DNA from: Sphingomonas sp. NFR04
GTDB taxonomy: Bacteria > Pseudomonadota > Alphaproteobacteria > Sphingomonadales > Sphingomonadaceae
Assembly (NCBI RefSeq): GCF_900114095.1
Contig: NZ_FORV01000012.1
Coordinates: forward strand, 1 to 41,550
Length of the DNA stretch: 41,550 nt
Direction of reading: 5' to 3'
The position numbers were made by a program, and so were the translations under genes. The notes beneath the pieces were generated by a model, which was not told where the DNA came from, made no database searches, and saw only the letters and a program-made list of their open reading frames with translations. Shown one piece after another: positions 1 through 8,507 of the stretch (the stretch's first letter is position 1; each line of letters begins with the position of its first letter).

Positions 1-956
1 ATCGGCGTCGTCAGCAGCGTGAAGGTGATGAACACCAGATGCGCGAGCGGTATCGCGGCGGGATCCTGGACCAGGGGTGACTGACGATCCCGGCTCCGCG
101 GCACGGCCCCCAGCATGCGGTCGACAAGCCACAATCCGGCCCCCGCCAACACCGCGACGACCGCGGCCAGGATCAGCAGGTGATTGTGCTTATAGTGCCC
201 GATCTCGTGCGCGACGACGGCGCGGATCTCGCTTTGGTCCACCTCGCCCGTAAGCATTGTGTCGCTGAGCACGATGGTAGCGAAACCCGGGCCGCCGACG
301 ACGCTCGCCGTGTAGTTGTTCGACTGCTTCGAGCCATTGAACACGACGATCTTGCTCGCCGGCATGCCGGCCTCCTGGGCGACACCCTCGATCGCCCTTC
401 GGACCGGACCGGCAGGCGCCGGCCGCGTATCGTTGAACACGCCCAGGAACAGCAAGGGCGCGACCGCGAGGGCGAGGAACGCAAGCACGGCACACACCGC
501 GCTGGACCAGATCCACCAGCGAGGCCCCGTCCGCCGCATCAGCGCATAGATCGCGATGGCGACCAGACCACCGAGGATGGACGTGAAAATGGTCGTCGTG
601 ACATTCTGGGTCAACCATCCCGCCATATCCTGGCTCGACAGGCCGTATGAACGCTCCCGCGCCCAATCGGCATAGATCGACCATGGCAGGCGGAGGACCG
701 CCGCACTCAGAATGAAGACCGTCACGCACGCGAACGCCGCCAGATTGGGCCGCGGCTTGTTCCGCTGAATCCGGTCTCGCAATCGGACGAGCAGTCCCGA
801 GCGCAGGATGACGAGATCGATCGCGACCGACAGAAGCCAGCCCCACAGCAGCAGCCAGTGCGAGCCTTGCGTATAGGCGATCGCCCGCGCCTCCCGCACA
901 GGATCGATCATGTGCAGATACTGCGCGGTTGCGGCGAGGGGATCGAACGCGTTCAT
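1..956 (-). CDS. M48-family (Ste24/CAAX protease 1-like) membrane zinc metallopeptidase, 3' end outside window
   Basis: The reading frame starts at ATG 954-956 and runs off the left edge, so only the first 318 residues are seen; Ste24-type proteases usually have about 400. It has about four hydrophobic segments, near residues 33-55, 70-95, 125-150 and 155-180. These are followed by a soluble region carrying the zinc motif HEIGH at residues 250-254 (H250, E251, H254), preceded by the usual VVA and followed by YKHN. In this family the two histidines bind zinc and the glutamate activates water. The third zinc ligand should lie beyond the window. Members cleave membrane-associated or CAAX-like peptides or act in envelope protein quality control; the bacterial substrate is unknown. 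The gene diverges from the FixJ-type regulator. A 14-bp palindrome of the window-wide motif lies 37 bp before its start, and a second palindrome (960-973) sits immediately before the ATG. Confidence 0.88.
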   Translation of the reverse strand, partial: MNAFDPLAATAQYLHMIDPVREARAIAYTQGSHWLLLWGWLLSVAIDLVILRSGLLVRLRDRIQRNKPRPNLAAFACVTVFILSAAVLRLPWSIYADWARERSYGLSSQDMAGWLTQNVTTTIFTSILGGLVAIAIYALMRRTGPRWWIWSSAVCAVLAFLALAVAPLLFLGVFNDTRPAPAGPVRRAIEGVAQEAGMPASKIVVFNGSKQSNNYTASVVGGPGFATIVLSDTMLTGEVDQSEIRAVVAHEIGHYKHNHLLILAAVVAVLAGAGLWLVDRMLGAVPRSRDRQSPLVQDPAAIPLAHLVFITFTLLTTP

Positions 957-959
957 CGC

Positions 960-973
960 CGAGGCATGCCTCG
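960..973. repeat. 14-bp perfect palindrome next to the M48 start codon
   Basis: CGAGGCATGCCTCG is a perfect inverted repeat ending 4 bp before the M48 start codon. In the mRNA it would fold over the region where a Shine-Dalgarno sequence should be, or it could be a protein-binding site. It differs in sequence from the CATACGCGCGTATG family. Confidence 0.5.
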
Positions 974-992
974 TGCGGAAGGCGGCTTTAAG

Positions 993-1006
993 TATACGCG
1001 CGTATA
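993..1006. promoter_or_regulatory. Palindrome site A (TATACGCGCGTATA)
   Basis: Perfect 14-bp palindrome between the divergent M48 protease (ATG at 956) and FixJ-type regulator genes. Read toward the protease it forms two tandem CGCGTATA units 10 bp apart (minus strand of 993-1012), ending in TATACT, which could serve as a -10 element with a leader of about 30 nt. It belongs to the repeated site family described in the findings. Confidence 0.75.
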
Positions 1007-1172
1007 CGCGAGAAGGACCCTGCAGGATTGGATTAGGACATTGATATTGTTGATAGATTAGCAAACAGACGCCGTCCCGGACGGTCCGTCGATCCGCCGC
1101 GTGGGGCCGGTCTCATCCATCGATATAGGGGCCGTTGACGGGCTTGCGGCGGCACGTCACGCTTATCGGGTT

Positions 1173-1811
1173 ATGGCAACAGCGCAGAACCCACCGGCGT
1201 CGGACATGCAGACCGTTTTCATCGTCGACGATGACGACGGATTGCGGGTTGGCCTGGACGCGCTGTTTCGATCGGTCGGATACCAGACACATCAGTTCCG
1301 ATCTGCGGCGGAGTTCATGGAGTCCGGCCTCACGGCCAATGCCGGTTGCCTCGTCCTGGACGTCCGGCTGCCCGGCCTGAGCGGCCTCGATTTTCAGGAG
1401 AAGCTGGCGACGGCGGGGATCACCATGCCGGTGATCCTCATGACCGGGCATGGCGACATTCCGATGAGCGTTCGCGGCATGAAGGCCGGCGCCGTCGACT
1501 TCCTGGCGAAGCCCTTTCGGGAGCAGGACATGCTCGATGCCGTCGCCGCGGCGCTGGCGCGAGACGCCAGGGAGCGCGAGGGCCGCCGCCAGCAGGAGGA
1601 TCTCCGACGGCGCGCAGACACGCTCAGCACCCGCGAGAAGGAAGTCACGGTGCGCGTCGCCAAGGGCAAGATGAACAAGCAGATCGCGTTCGATCTCGGT
1701 CTCAGCGAAATCACGGTGAAGATCCACCGCGGCAATGCGATGCGCAAGCTCGGTGCCAAGACGCTCGCCGATTTCATCACGATCATCAACGCGCTGAACC
1801 TCGACGGGTAG
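1173..1811 (+). CDS. FixJ-type response regulator (receiver + LuxR helix-turn-helix)
   Basis: The 212-residue product has a receiver domain at about residues 13-125 with the acidic pocket DDDD (19-22), phospho-acceptor D63 in LVLDVRLPG, the switch threonine in LMTGHGDIP and lysine in LAKPF. A C-terminal LuxR-type helix-turn-helix follows, about 150-205, with the sequence KQIAFDLGLSEITVKIHRG. This layout is typical of FixJ/StyR/NodW-like regulators, which bind DNA as phosphorylated dimers. The start is uncertain: ATG 1173 was chosen over GTG 1101 and ATG 1206, and none has a strong Shine-Dalgarno sequence. It is the only full-length FixJ-type regulator here and has a palindrome site in its own promoter region, so it is a good candidate to bind that palindrome (inference). 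No kinase gene is adjacent; soluble HisKA kinases lie at 9.5-11.1 and 36.9-37.7 kb. Confidence 0.9.
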   Translation: MATAQNPPASDMQTVFIVDDDDGLRVGLDALFRSVGYQTHQFRSAAEFMESGLTANAGCLVLDVRLPGLSGLDFQEKLATAGITMPVILMTGHGDIPMSVRGMKAGAVDFLAKPFREQDMLDAVAAALARDAREREGRRQQEDLRRRADTLSTREKEVTVRVAKGKMNKQIAFDLGLSEITVKIHRGNAMRKLGAKTLADFITIINALNLDG

Positions 1812-1858
1812 CCCGGCCGCAGCGATGGTGCTGAGCCTGCCGGCGACCCCGCACCCGA

Positions 1859-2812
1859 TCAGGCGGGCGCCGACAGCTGGGCGATAGTGCCTTCGCGCCG
1901 CTGCCGCGCTTCGCGCTGGAAGCGGGCCGGCGTCGTACCGAAACGGCGCCGGAACGCGAAGCCGAACGCGCTTTCGGACCCATAACCGCTATCGGCTGCG
2001 ATCGTCGCGACGGAGGACCTACCGGACGCGAGATGCCCGGCGGCGCGCTGGAGCCGCCAATCGGTGGCATAGGCGATCGGCGTACAGCCGACGAGCCTGG
2101 CAAAGCGGTCGGCGAAGCTGGAGCGCGACATCCCGGCCTCGCCCGCGAGCAGTTCGACGGTCCAGCCGCGCGCGGGATCGCGGTGCACGGCACGCAGCGC
2201 ACGCCCGATGCGATCGTCCGCCAGCCCACGCAGCCAGCCGGGGAATGCGGTTCCGCCGGCGCCATGATAGCCGCGGATCATCAGGATCACGACCATCTGC
2301 GCCAGATGCTCCGCCAACAGCGATTGACCCGGCTCGCTCGAACCAAGCTCCTGCGCCAGCGCCTGCAGCGCCCAGCCGAGATTTCCACTATCCGCCGCGC
2401 CGGCACGCAGGATCAAGACGCGTGGCAGCTGGTCGAGCAGGAAAGAACCCATCCGCGCATCCAGCTCGATCTGCCCGCCAACCAGGAAAGTCCCTTCGCC
2501 ATCCCCCGCAGTCGCGATGCCGTCGACCGCCGCATCGAAGATGCGCCGCGCGTCCACCGGCACCAGCGCCGGGTCACTCGAGAGCACATAGGATTGGCCG
2601 TCCTGGAGCAGGAAGGCATCGCCTCGATCGAGCCGTACCGGTGCTTCCAGCGCGCTGGTCTCCAGCCAGCAGCTTCCTTCGATCACCGCATTGAACTTCG
2701 GGATCTCCGGCGCCGGCAGCCGCACGGCCCAGTCTCCACCCGCGCGCAGCCGCCCCGAGACACGGCCTTTGGCGTTCGCCAGCGCCAGAACAGACGACAA
2801 GACATCGATCAT
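1859..2812 (-). CDS. AraC-family transcriptional regulator with N-terminal cupin domain
   Basis: 317 residues. The N-terminal half reads as an AraC cupin_6-type ligand-binding domain, with APEIPKFNAVIEGSCWL and DRGDAFLLQDGQ. The C-terminal 100 residues hold two helix-turn-helix units, including SRSSFADRFARLVGCTPIAY and the second-unit signature GYGSESAFGFAFRRRFGTTP. It diverges from the short-chain dehydrogenase at 2899 with an 86-bp gap, the usual arrangement of an AraC regulator with its target, so it probably controls that gene. No window palindrome is present between them. It is a different subfamily from the three AraC proteins at 19.2-21.1 and 32.6-33.6 kb, whose N-terminal halves resemble one another and not this one. 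Confidence 0.88.
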   Translation of the reverse strand: MIDVLSSVLALANAKGRVSGRLRAGGDWAVRLPAPEIPKFNAVIEGSCWLETSALEAPVRLDRGDAFLLQDGQSYVLSSDPALVPVDARRIFDAAVDGIATAGDGEGTFLVGGQIELDARMGSFLLDQLPRVLILRAGAADSGNLGWALQALAQELGSSEPGQSLLAEHLAQMVVILMIRGYHGAGGTAFPGWLRGLADDRIGRALRAVHRDPARGWTVELLAGEAGMSRSSFADRFARLVGCTPIAYATDWRLQRAAGHLASGRSSVATIAADSGYGSESAFGFAFRRRFGTTPARFQREARQRREGTIAQLSAPA

Positions 2813-2898
2813 GGACGATCTCTACAGTTTCTCGGACGCTTGCCCATTCCACGTCCGCACCGGCTCGCCGATATGCTGCGCAACCCCGGAGAGCAATC

Positions 2899-3873
2899 AT
2901 GTTCAGACAAAGTCCCCTTGCATCGCCTTTCAACGCCTTTTCGACCGCCGACGAGGTCCTTCGGGACATCGATCTGACGGGGCGTACCGCCATCGTCACC
3001 GGCGGAGCTTCCGGCCTCGGGCTCCAGATGACCCGAGCGCTGGCCGCCGCCGGCGCGCAGGTGATCGTTCCCGCCCGATCGCCGGAAAAGGCGCAGGCGG
3101 CGCTTGCGGGTGTGGAGAATATCGAAATCGCCCAGATCGAGCTCATGGATCTAAGCTCGATCGATCGCTTCGCCGATGCATTTCTGGACGCGCGGCGCCC
3201 CCTGGACTGCCTGATCCATAGCGCCGGCATCATGGCCGCGCCGATTGGGCGGGACAGCCGCGGCAATGAGAGCCAGCTGGCGATCAACCATCTGGCACCC
3301 TTTCATCTGACGGACCGGCTTGGTCCCGCACTCAAAGCCGCAGGCTCCGCCCGGGTGGTTTCGCTTTCCTCGCGCGCGCACCGGCTTGCCGGTGTCGATT
3401 TCAACGATCCGAACTTCGTGGAACGCCCCTATGATCCGTGGCTTGCCTATGGCCAGTCCAAGACCGCCGATGCCCTGTTCGCCGTCGAACTGGATCGCCG
3501 CGCGCGCGCCGCTGGCGTCCGGGCCTTCTCGGTCCATCCGGGTTCGATCCTGACCGATCTCGCGCGGCATCTTTCCCCAGAGCAGGTCCGCGCGTTCGGC
3601 GCGATGGACGAAAAGGGCGAGATCCGCATCGACCCTCTCAACGACCTGAAGACCGTACAGCAGGGGGCAGCGACGGCGCTGTGGTGCGCGACCAGCCCGC
3701 TCCTGGCGGATCTCGGCGGTGTCTATTGCGAGGATTGCAACGTGGCGCCGCTGCGCGAGCCCGACGATCCGCGCAAGGACGGCGTGCGCACCTGGGCTGC
3801 CGATGCCGATCTCGCCACACGCCTCTGGGCCTTGAGCGAGAGGCTCGTCGGCCAGCCGACGACATCCTGGTGA
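2899..3873 (+). CDS. Short-chain dehydrogenase/reductase (retinol-dehydrogenase/WWOX-like)
   Basis: 324 residues with a Rossmann fold. The dinucleotide-binding motif TGGASGLG is at about residues 34-41 and NHLAPFHLT fits the NNAG-region equivalent. Catalytic residues appear as SLSS followed by YGQSK (Tyr and Lys separated by three residues). The length and the long C-terminal part, with VHPGSILTDL, match NAD(P)-dependent oxidoreductases annotated as retinol dehydrogenase or WWOX-like; the substrate cannot be told. GGAG lies about 9 bp before the ATG. It is divergently paired with the AraC regulator and separated from the next operon by palindrome site B. Confidence 0.9.
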   Translation: MFRQSPLASPFNAFSTADEVLRDIDLTGRTAIVTGGASGLGLQMTRALAAAGAQVIVPARSPEKAQAALAGVENIEIAQIELMDLSSIDRFADAFLDARRPLDCLIHSAGIMAAPIGRDSRGNESQLAINHLAPFHLTDRLGPALKAAGSARVVSLSSRAHRLAGVDFNDPNFVERPYDPWLAYGQSKTADALFAVELDRRARAAGVRAFSVHPGSILTDLARHLSPEQVRAFGAMDEKGEIRIDPLNDLKTVQQGAATALWCATSPLLADLGGVYCEDCNVAPLREPDDPRKDGVRTWAADADLATRLWALSERLVGQPTTSW

Positions 3874-3902
3874 CCCGGGAACGCCCCCGCGCGTAGCATC
3901 GA

Positions 3903-3916
3903 CATACGCGCGTATA
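3903..3916. promoter_or_regulatory. Palindrome site B (CATACGCGCGTATA)
   Basis: A 14-bp site with the perfect 12-bp core ATACGCGCGTAT, 38 bp before the DUF305 gene. The right half runs into TATACT (3913-3918), a possible -10 element. It lies at the head of the DUF305/propeller/ABC operon. Confidence 0.75.
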
Positions 3917-3953
3917 CTCAACCGCGCGGTCGCCGTGCTCTAGGTAAGTCCCC

Positions 3954-4415
3954 ATGATAGCGAAGCAATCTGCCGCGCAGCGCGATACCGGCGCATCCAC
4001 CCGAAAGCGCCTGCGCGGCGTGCTGCTGGTGGCAGCCTTGCTCTCCGCCAGCGCCGCCGGTGCGGCGGCAAACGAGGCGGCCACCGCGTTCCAGCAGGAG
4101 GTGCACGCCGCGATGGACCGCATGATGCGCGGGATGGATGCGGCGCCCACCGGCGATGTCGACAAGGATTTCGTCGCGATGATGGAGCCGCATCATCAAG
4201 GTGCAATCGACATGGCGGTTTCCGAACTTCGCTACGGACGCAACCCGCAGCTCCGGCGCATCGCGCAGGAGATTATCATCGAGCAGCAGCAGGAGATCGC
4301 CGCCATGCGCATCGCGATCGGCCGACCGCTCCCTCCATCGGCGCCCGCCCCCACCACGATCCCGCCGGACGGCGCCGCCCCCCATCCCCTGCATCACGGA
4401 GATCCCTCCCAATGA
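3954..4415 (+). CDS. DUF305 family exported protein
   Basis: 153 residues. A basic N-terminus (RKRLRG) and a hydrophobic stretch ending in ASAAGAAAN near residue 40 form a signal peptide. The mature part carries the DUF305 signature FVAMMEPHHQGAIDMA, with its paired histidines, followed by a second helix, IIIEQQQEIAAMRIAIG. DUF305 proteins are ferritin-like helical bundles often found near copper-handling genes; metal binding through the HH and Met residues is plausible but not shown. First gene of an operon: its stop overlaps the start of the beta-propeller gene (ATGA at 4412). AGGT precedes the ATG. Site B lies just upstream. Confidence 0.88.
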   Translation: MIAKQSAAQRDTGASTRKRLRGVLLVAALLSASAAGAAANEAATAFQQEVHAAMDRMMRGMDAAPTGDVDKDFVAMMEPHHQGAIDMAVSELRYGRNPQLRRIAQEIIIEQQQEIAAMRIAIGRPLPPSAPAPTTIPPDGAAPHPLHHGDPSQ

Positions 4416-5857
4416 TCCGTTTCCATCGCCGCCTGGCGCTCGCCTCCGCCACGCTGCTCGCGTCCGTGGCGAGCTGGGCGGCACCGGCCTCCGCGCAACA
4501 GGCGCCCTGGGCAGCCCCCGATGTGCCCGTCAGCGGCCACGACCGTGTCTACGCCGCCGAGCAATTCTCCAACACCGTCTCGGTCGTCGATCCGTCGACG
4601 AACAGGCTGCTGGGCGTGATCAAGCTCGGCGATCCGCAGCCGATGAACATGTCGCCGCTCTACAAGGGGCAGGTGCTGGTGCACGGCATGGGCTTCTCGC
4701 CCGACGGCCAGACGCTCGCGATCGTCTCGATCGGCTCCAACGCGGTCAGCTTCATCGACACGGCGACCAACACCGTCAAGCACACTACCTATGTCGGCCG
4801 CAGCCCGCACGAAGCGTTCTTCACGCCGGACGGGTCCGAGGTCTGGGTCACCGTCCGCGGCGAGGATTACGTCTCGGTGCTCGACGCCAGGACCTTCGCC
4901 GAGAAGGACCGGGTGAAGACGCCGGGCGGCCCGGGCATGACGATCTTCTCGCCCGATGGTCGGCTTGCTTATGTCTGCTCGTCGTTCAATCCCGAGCTCG
5001 CCATTTTCGAGACGAAGAGCCGCAAGCGGGTGGGCACCGTCGCCCAGCCGAGCCCCTTCTGCCCCAATATCGCGGCGACGCCCGACGGCAAGCAGGTGTG
5101 GTTCACGCTGAAGGATGTCGGCCGCACCGTCGTGATCGACGCCCGGCCGCCTTTCGCTGTCCTGAAGGTGATGGACACGGGCCCCATCACCAACCATGTC
5201 AACTTCGCGAAGACCAAGGCCGGCCTGCGCGCCTATGTGACGATCGGCGGCGAGAACAAGGTCCGCGTCTTCACCACCGACAGCTTCGAGGAGAAGGCGG
5301 TGATCCCGGTCGGCGCACTGCCCCATGGCGTCTGGCCTTCGGGCGACGGTAGCAGGATCTATGTCGGCCTGGAGAATGCCGACCAGCTGGCAGCGATCGA
5401 CACCGCTACCAACAAGGTCATCGCCAATATTCCGATCGGGCAGGCGCCCCAGGCGATCGCCTATATCCCCAATGCCGCACGCGGCGGCGCGGACACCGCG
5501 ACGCTGCAGCCCCTCGGCACGGCGGGCGAGACCACCAGCCTGACCTTGAAGGCGGTTGCCGATGGCAAGCCTGCGACCAGCGTGACGCTGTTCGACCAGG
5601 GGCTGACGCAGATCGTGCAGGCGGCGGCTACCGGCCTCCAGCCGAAGCACGCATATGTGCTTGCATTGTCCGACAAGGCGGACGGTTCCGGCCCCCATCA
5701 GGCGCTCGCCCGGTTCATGACCAACCCGGCCGGCGGCGCGATCGTCAACGCGACGGGGCCGATCCGGCAGATCCTCCAGGCGCCGGCCACGGCCCCCGTG
5801 CGCTATCTGGTGATCCTGGAAGAAGATGGCCGGATCGTGCAGGTTCAAGCCCGATAA
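4412..5857 (+). CDS. Periplasmic YVTN/YncE-type beta-propeller protein
   Basis: 481 residues with a signal peptide (residues 1-29, ending in APASAQQ). At least six repeats of the YVTN type follow, for example VYAAEQFSNTVSVVDPSTN, HEAFFTPDGSEVWVTVRGE and GSRIYVGLENADQLAAIDTA, together about residues 45-355. A C-terminal region of about 110 residues does not show the repeat. YncE-like propellers are periplasmic and bind proteins or ligands rather than catalyse. The start overlaps the DUF305 stop by 4 bp and the ABC ATPase follows 25 bp after the stop, so the four genes are probably co-translated. A propeller beside an ABC transporter suggests a periplasmic partner or sensor for it (inference). 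Confidence 0.87.
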   Translation: MIRFHRRLALASATLLASVASWAAPASAQQAPWAAPDVPVSGHDRVYAAEQFSNTVSVVDPSTNRLLGVIKLGDPQPMNMSPLYKGQVLVHGMGFSPDGQTLAIVSIGSNAVSFIDTATNTVKHTTYVGRSPHEAFFTPDGSEVWVTVRGEDYVSVLDARTFAEKDRVKTPGGPGMTIFSPDGRLAYVCSSFNPELAIFETKSRKRVGTVAQPSPFCPNIAATPDGKQVWFTLKDVGRTVVIDARPPFAVLKVMDTGPITNHVNFAKTKAGLRAYVTIGGENKVRVFTTDSFEEKAVIPVGALPHGVWPSGDGSRIYVGLENADQLAAIDTATNKVIANIPIGQAPQAIAYIPNAARGGADTATLQPLGTAGETTSLTLKAVADGKPATSVTLFDQGLTQIVQAAATGLQPKHAYVLALSDKADGSGPHQALARFMTNPAGGAIVNATGPIRQILQAPATAPVRYLVILEEDGRIVQVQAR

Positions 5858-5882
5858 TGCCGACGACAGGGGGAATACCGCG

Positions 5883-6524
5883 TTGCCAAGCCTGACTCTG
5901 GACGCCGTTTCCAAGCGCTATGGGCGCAAGACCGTCCTCGGGCAGGTCGACTGGACCTTCGCCGCCGGCCTGACCCTGCTGGTCGGGCCGAGCGGTGCGG
6001 GCAAATCGACGCTGCTGCGCCTCATCGCCACCGCCGAGCGGCCGACGCGCGGCACCCTCCGCTGGGACGGAAACGCCCTCCCCGCCGCGCGGCGAACGCT
6101 GCGCGCCCAGCTCGGCTATGCGCCCCAGGCCGTCGACTTGCCCGAGGAGCTGACCGGGCGAGAGTTCGGCCTGCACATGGCCGCGCTGAAGGGGCTGGAT
6201 CACGCTGCGAGTAACGGACAGCTAAGCTATCTGGGCGAGCGGCTGGGGCTGGCTTCGGATCTCGATGGCCGGATCTCGACCTATTCGGGCGGCATGCGGC
6301 GGCGCCTCGTGCTGGCCCAGGCCCTGCTCGGAGCGCCGCGCCTGCTCGCTCTCGACGAGCCGACGGCGGAACTCGACGCCGCCAGTATCGAGCGCGTGAT
6401 GGGGCTGATCCACGAGCGTGCCCAGGCCGCCGTCGTGATCATGACGACGCATCTCGCGGAAGGCCTCGACGACGCCGCGATCACCACGCTCCATGTCGAG
6501 GGCGGTGAGGTGCGCGCGCTATGA
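5883..6524 (+). CDS. ABC transporter ATP-binding protein
   Basis: 213 residues if started at TTG 5883, which has AGGGGGA about 8 bp upstream. An ATG at 5826 inside the propeller gene would add 19 residues without homologous character. Walker A is GPSGAGKST, the Q-loop region is LGYAPQ, the signature is YSGGMRRR, Walker B is LLALDEP, and the switch histidine is in MTTHLAEG. The form is that of the ABC-2/bacitracin-type ATPases that pair with a separate membrane protein. The stop overlaps the start of the permease gene (ATGA at 6521). Substrate unknown. Confidence 0.92.
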   Translation: MPSLTLDAVSKRYGRKTVLGQVDWTFAAGLTLLVGPSGAGKSTLLRLIATAERPTRGTLRWDGNALPAARRTLRAQLGYAPQAVDLPEELTGREFGLHMAALKGLDHAASNGQLSYLGERLGLASDLDGRISTYSGGMRRRLVLAQALLGAPRLLALDEPTAELDAASIERVMGLIHERAQAAVVIMTTHLAEGLDDAAITTLHVEGGEVRAL

Positions 6525-7885
6525 GAGCGGCGCGGGCGGTGTTCGCGGACGAGCTGCGTCGCTACGGGCGGAGCCGCGGGTTGTGGCTCCTCCTGCTCGT
6601 CGTGCCGATCGCCGCACGGTATCTGGTGGTAGGCTCGGCCGTCCATATCGCGCTCCGGCAGCATCTTCTGTCGATGACCTGGGGCGCGGTGGGCGTCACC
6701 ATCGGCGTGGTGGCATCGACCATGTTGCTACCGATCGGATTTCTCTACCTGCGATCGAACGTCACCCGCCGCCGCCCCTGGCAAGTGGAGGACGTGTCAC
6801 CCACCCCGCGCATCGCCATGGTGCTCGGCCGCTTCGGCGCCGATTGCGTCGTGCTGCTCGGCGCACTGGCGGTCGCGACGCTCGCCGGGGGGATCCTGGC
6901 ATGGCGCGCCCAGCAGGGGCCGGTCGATCCGGGCCGGCTCACCCTGGCGGTCTGGTTGATCGCGGGGCCGAGCCTGGTCTGCCTGGTCGCGCTCCGCCAC
7001 GTGCTCAACGCGGTGCCCGCAACGCGCGGCGCGCTCGGCGACGTGCTCGCGTTCTGCTGCTGGTTCGCCATTCTGGCGATGCCCTCGACGATGGGGGCAG
7101 CCCCGTCGAGTTTCGCGGTGAACCTGCGCGATCCGGGCGGTTACATCCGCCCGATCATCGGCAGCGGCGCACTGTTCGCGACGGACTTCGCCGTCGGAGG
7201 CGGTCCGGTGCTGCCCGGTCGGGTGCCGCTGGATGTCGATGCCGGCCTGCACGCGCCGGGTTATGTCGGTGCCCGCCTCGCATGGCTGGCAATCGGGCTG
7301 GTCACCGCACTCTTCGCCGGACTGATCGACCGGCCCGCGCGCATATCGCATCGGCGCCCGCGATCCCGCGCCGCGCCGCGCTGGCTGCGTCGCACGGTAG
7401 CGGTGCCCGCCACCACCGTTCCCGCCGGACCCGAACGTTCGGCATCGGTGGCCGTGTTCCTTTCCCAATTCCGCCTGATCGGGCACGGAGTGGCCTTCCC
7501 CTTCCTGGCCATCGGTGCCGCCGCGCTCGGACTTGCTTCGGAGTATCGCCATATCGGCAGCCCCGCGGCGTTGCTGCTCCTCGTCTTCGCGCTCAGCGCG
7601 CAGGCGGGCCGGGATGAAGCGCCCGGGCTGCAGCGTCTCACCGCGACCATGCCGACCTCTCCCACGTTGCGGCGCGCGGCGTTCGTCGTGGCCGGTGCCG
7701 CCTGGGCGTTGCTGATGGCCTTGCCGCATGCAGCAATCTGGGCCTCGACAGCGTCGCTCCTTCTCGCCCTTGCGACCGGCGCGGGCGCCGCGATCATCGC
7801 CGGCCTGATCGCCACCGTCGCGCGCTCCGCCTTCGCGCCGCGGATGGTGTTGCTGGTCGCCTGGTACGCCTATTTCGCCAGCTGA
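6521..7885 (+). CDS. Multi-pass membrane protein, probable ABC permease partner
   Basis: 454 residues rich in hydrophobic segments; about ten are visible, including LWLLLLVVPIAARYLVV, VGVTIGVVASTMLLPIGFLY, LAVWLIAGPSLVCLVAL and GHGVAFPFLAIGAAALGLAS. A polar arginine-rich linker (about 270-295) divides it into two membrane halves. No recognised permease signature can be read by eye, but translational coupling to the ATPase (4-bp overlap) makes it the likely membrane subunit. Last gene of the DUF305-propeller-ATPase operon, ending 3 bp before the convergent response regulator's stop. Confidence 0.8.
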   Translation: MRAARAVFADELRRYGRSRGLWLLLLVVPIAARYLVVGSAVHIALRQHLLSMTWGAVGVTIGVVASTMLLPIGFLYLRSNVTRRRPWQVEDVSPTPRIAMVLGRFGADCVVLLGALAVATLAGGILAWRAQQGPVDPGRLTLAVWLIAGPSLVCLVALRHVLNAVPATRGALGDVLAFCCWFAILAMPSTMGAAPSSFAVNLRDPGGYIRPIIGSGALFATDFAVGGGPVLPGRVPLDVDAGLHAPGYVGARLAWLAIGLVTALFAGLIDRPARISHRRPRSRAAPRWLRRTVAVPATTVPAGPERSASVAVFLSQFRLIGHGVAFPFLAIGAAALGLASEYRHIGSPAALLLLVFALSAQAGRDEAPGLQRLTATMPTSPTLRRAAFVVAGAAWALLMALPHAAIWASTASLLLALATGAGAAIIAGLIATVARSAFAPRMVLLVAWYAYFAS

Positions 7886-7888
7886 CGG

Positions 7889-8266
7889 CTACGCCTGCGA
7901 AGAAAGCGCCCGGTCGACACACCGCGCAAGATCGTCGCCGTCGAACGGCTTGCGCAGCGTGCAATAGGCGCCAGCACGATCGGCCTCTTCCCGCGCTTCG
8001 GCGGTCGTGAAGGCGGAGATCAGGATCACGGGAACGATGCTGTCGCTGCCGCGAACTTTGGAAAGCAGCTCCAGGCCGCTCATACCGCCCGGCATCTGGA
8101 TATCGCTCACGACGCATTTGCTGTCCCTGGCCAGTTCCGACTCCAGGAAGCGTTCAGCGCTTTCGAACACGGCAACGCGATAGCCCAGGCTCCGCATCAA
8201 TCCATCCAGGGAGGAGCGGATGCCCTCGTCGTCATCGACGATGGATATCAGCGGTTGTTGCTTCAA
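7889..8266 (-). CDS. Single-domain (receiver-only) response regulator, copy 1
   Basis: 125 residues containing only a receiver domain: acidic pocket DDDE (11-14), phospho-acceptor D55 in VSDIQMPGG, switch residue serine in ILISAF, and lysine in LRKPF. It has no output domain, so it acts as a phosphate sink, shuttle or protein-interaction switch. It is closely similar to copy 2 at 34637-35008, sharing PLISIVDDDEGIRSSLDGLM and GAYCTLRKPF. The two also share their upstream region (8341-8361 against 35081-35101), including the CGCGTATRATTCC core. Convergent with the ABC permease gene. Confidence 0.92.
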   Translation of the reverse strand: MKQQPLISIVDDDEGIRSSLDGLMRSLGYRVAVFESAERFLESELARDSKCVVSDIQMPGGMSGLELLSKVRGSDSIVPVILISAFTTAEAREEADRAGAYCTLRKPFDGDDLARCVDRALSSQA

Positions 8267-8340
8267 ACTCGTCGTCCTCGAATGTCCCGGAGATCGCCGG
8301 TTCGCGAGAGATCGATCGCATGGGACCGTGCGGTCCTGGA

Positions 8341-8361
8341 ATCATACGCGAGGCTGATCCG
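8341..8361. promoter_or_regulatory. Half-palindrome site C upstream of response regulator copy 1
   Basis: CATACGCG at 8343-8350 keeps one half of the palindrome. Read toward the regulator (minus strand) it is CCTCGCGTATGATTCC, with TATGAT as a possible -10. The block matches the region upstream of the paralogous regulator (35081-35101) almost base for base, although the genes are 27 kb apart, and sits at the same distance, about 75 bp, from the start. Confidence 0.7.
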
Positions 8362-8493
8362 TGCATTACCGGAAGCAGATCAGGCGGTTGTGAAGCTTCG
8401 AGCGGGGTGACCGGAAGCAAACGCGATCCTGGACCGGTTCGGCCGGTCGGGCACGGCATGAAGCGCATCAGCCTGCGTCCGTGCCGCACAACT

Positions 8494-8507
8494 CAGACGC
8501 GCGTATG
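8494..8507. promoter_or_regulatory. Palindrome site D (CAGACGCGCGTATG)
   Basis: Matches the consensus with one mismatch in the left half. It lies 118 bp before the alpha/beta hydrolase start at 8625. Confidence 0.65.
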
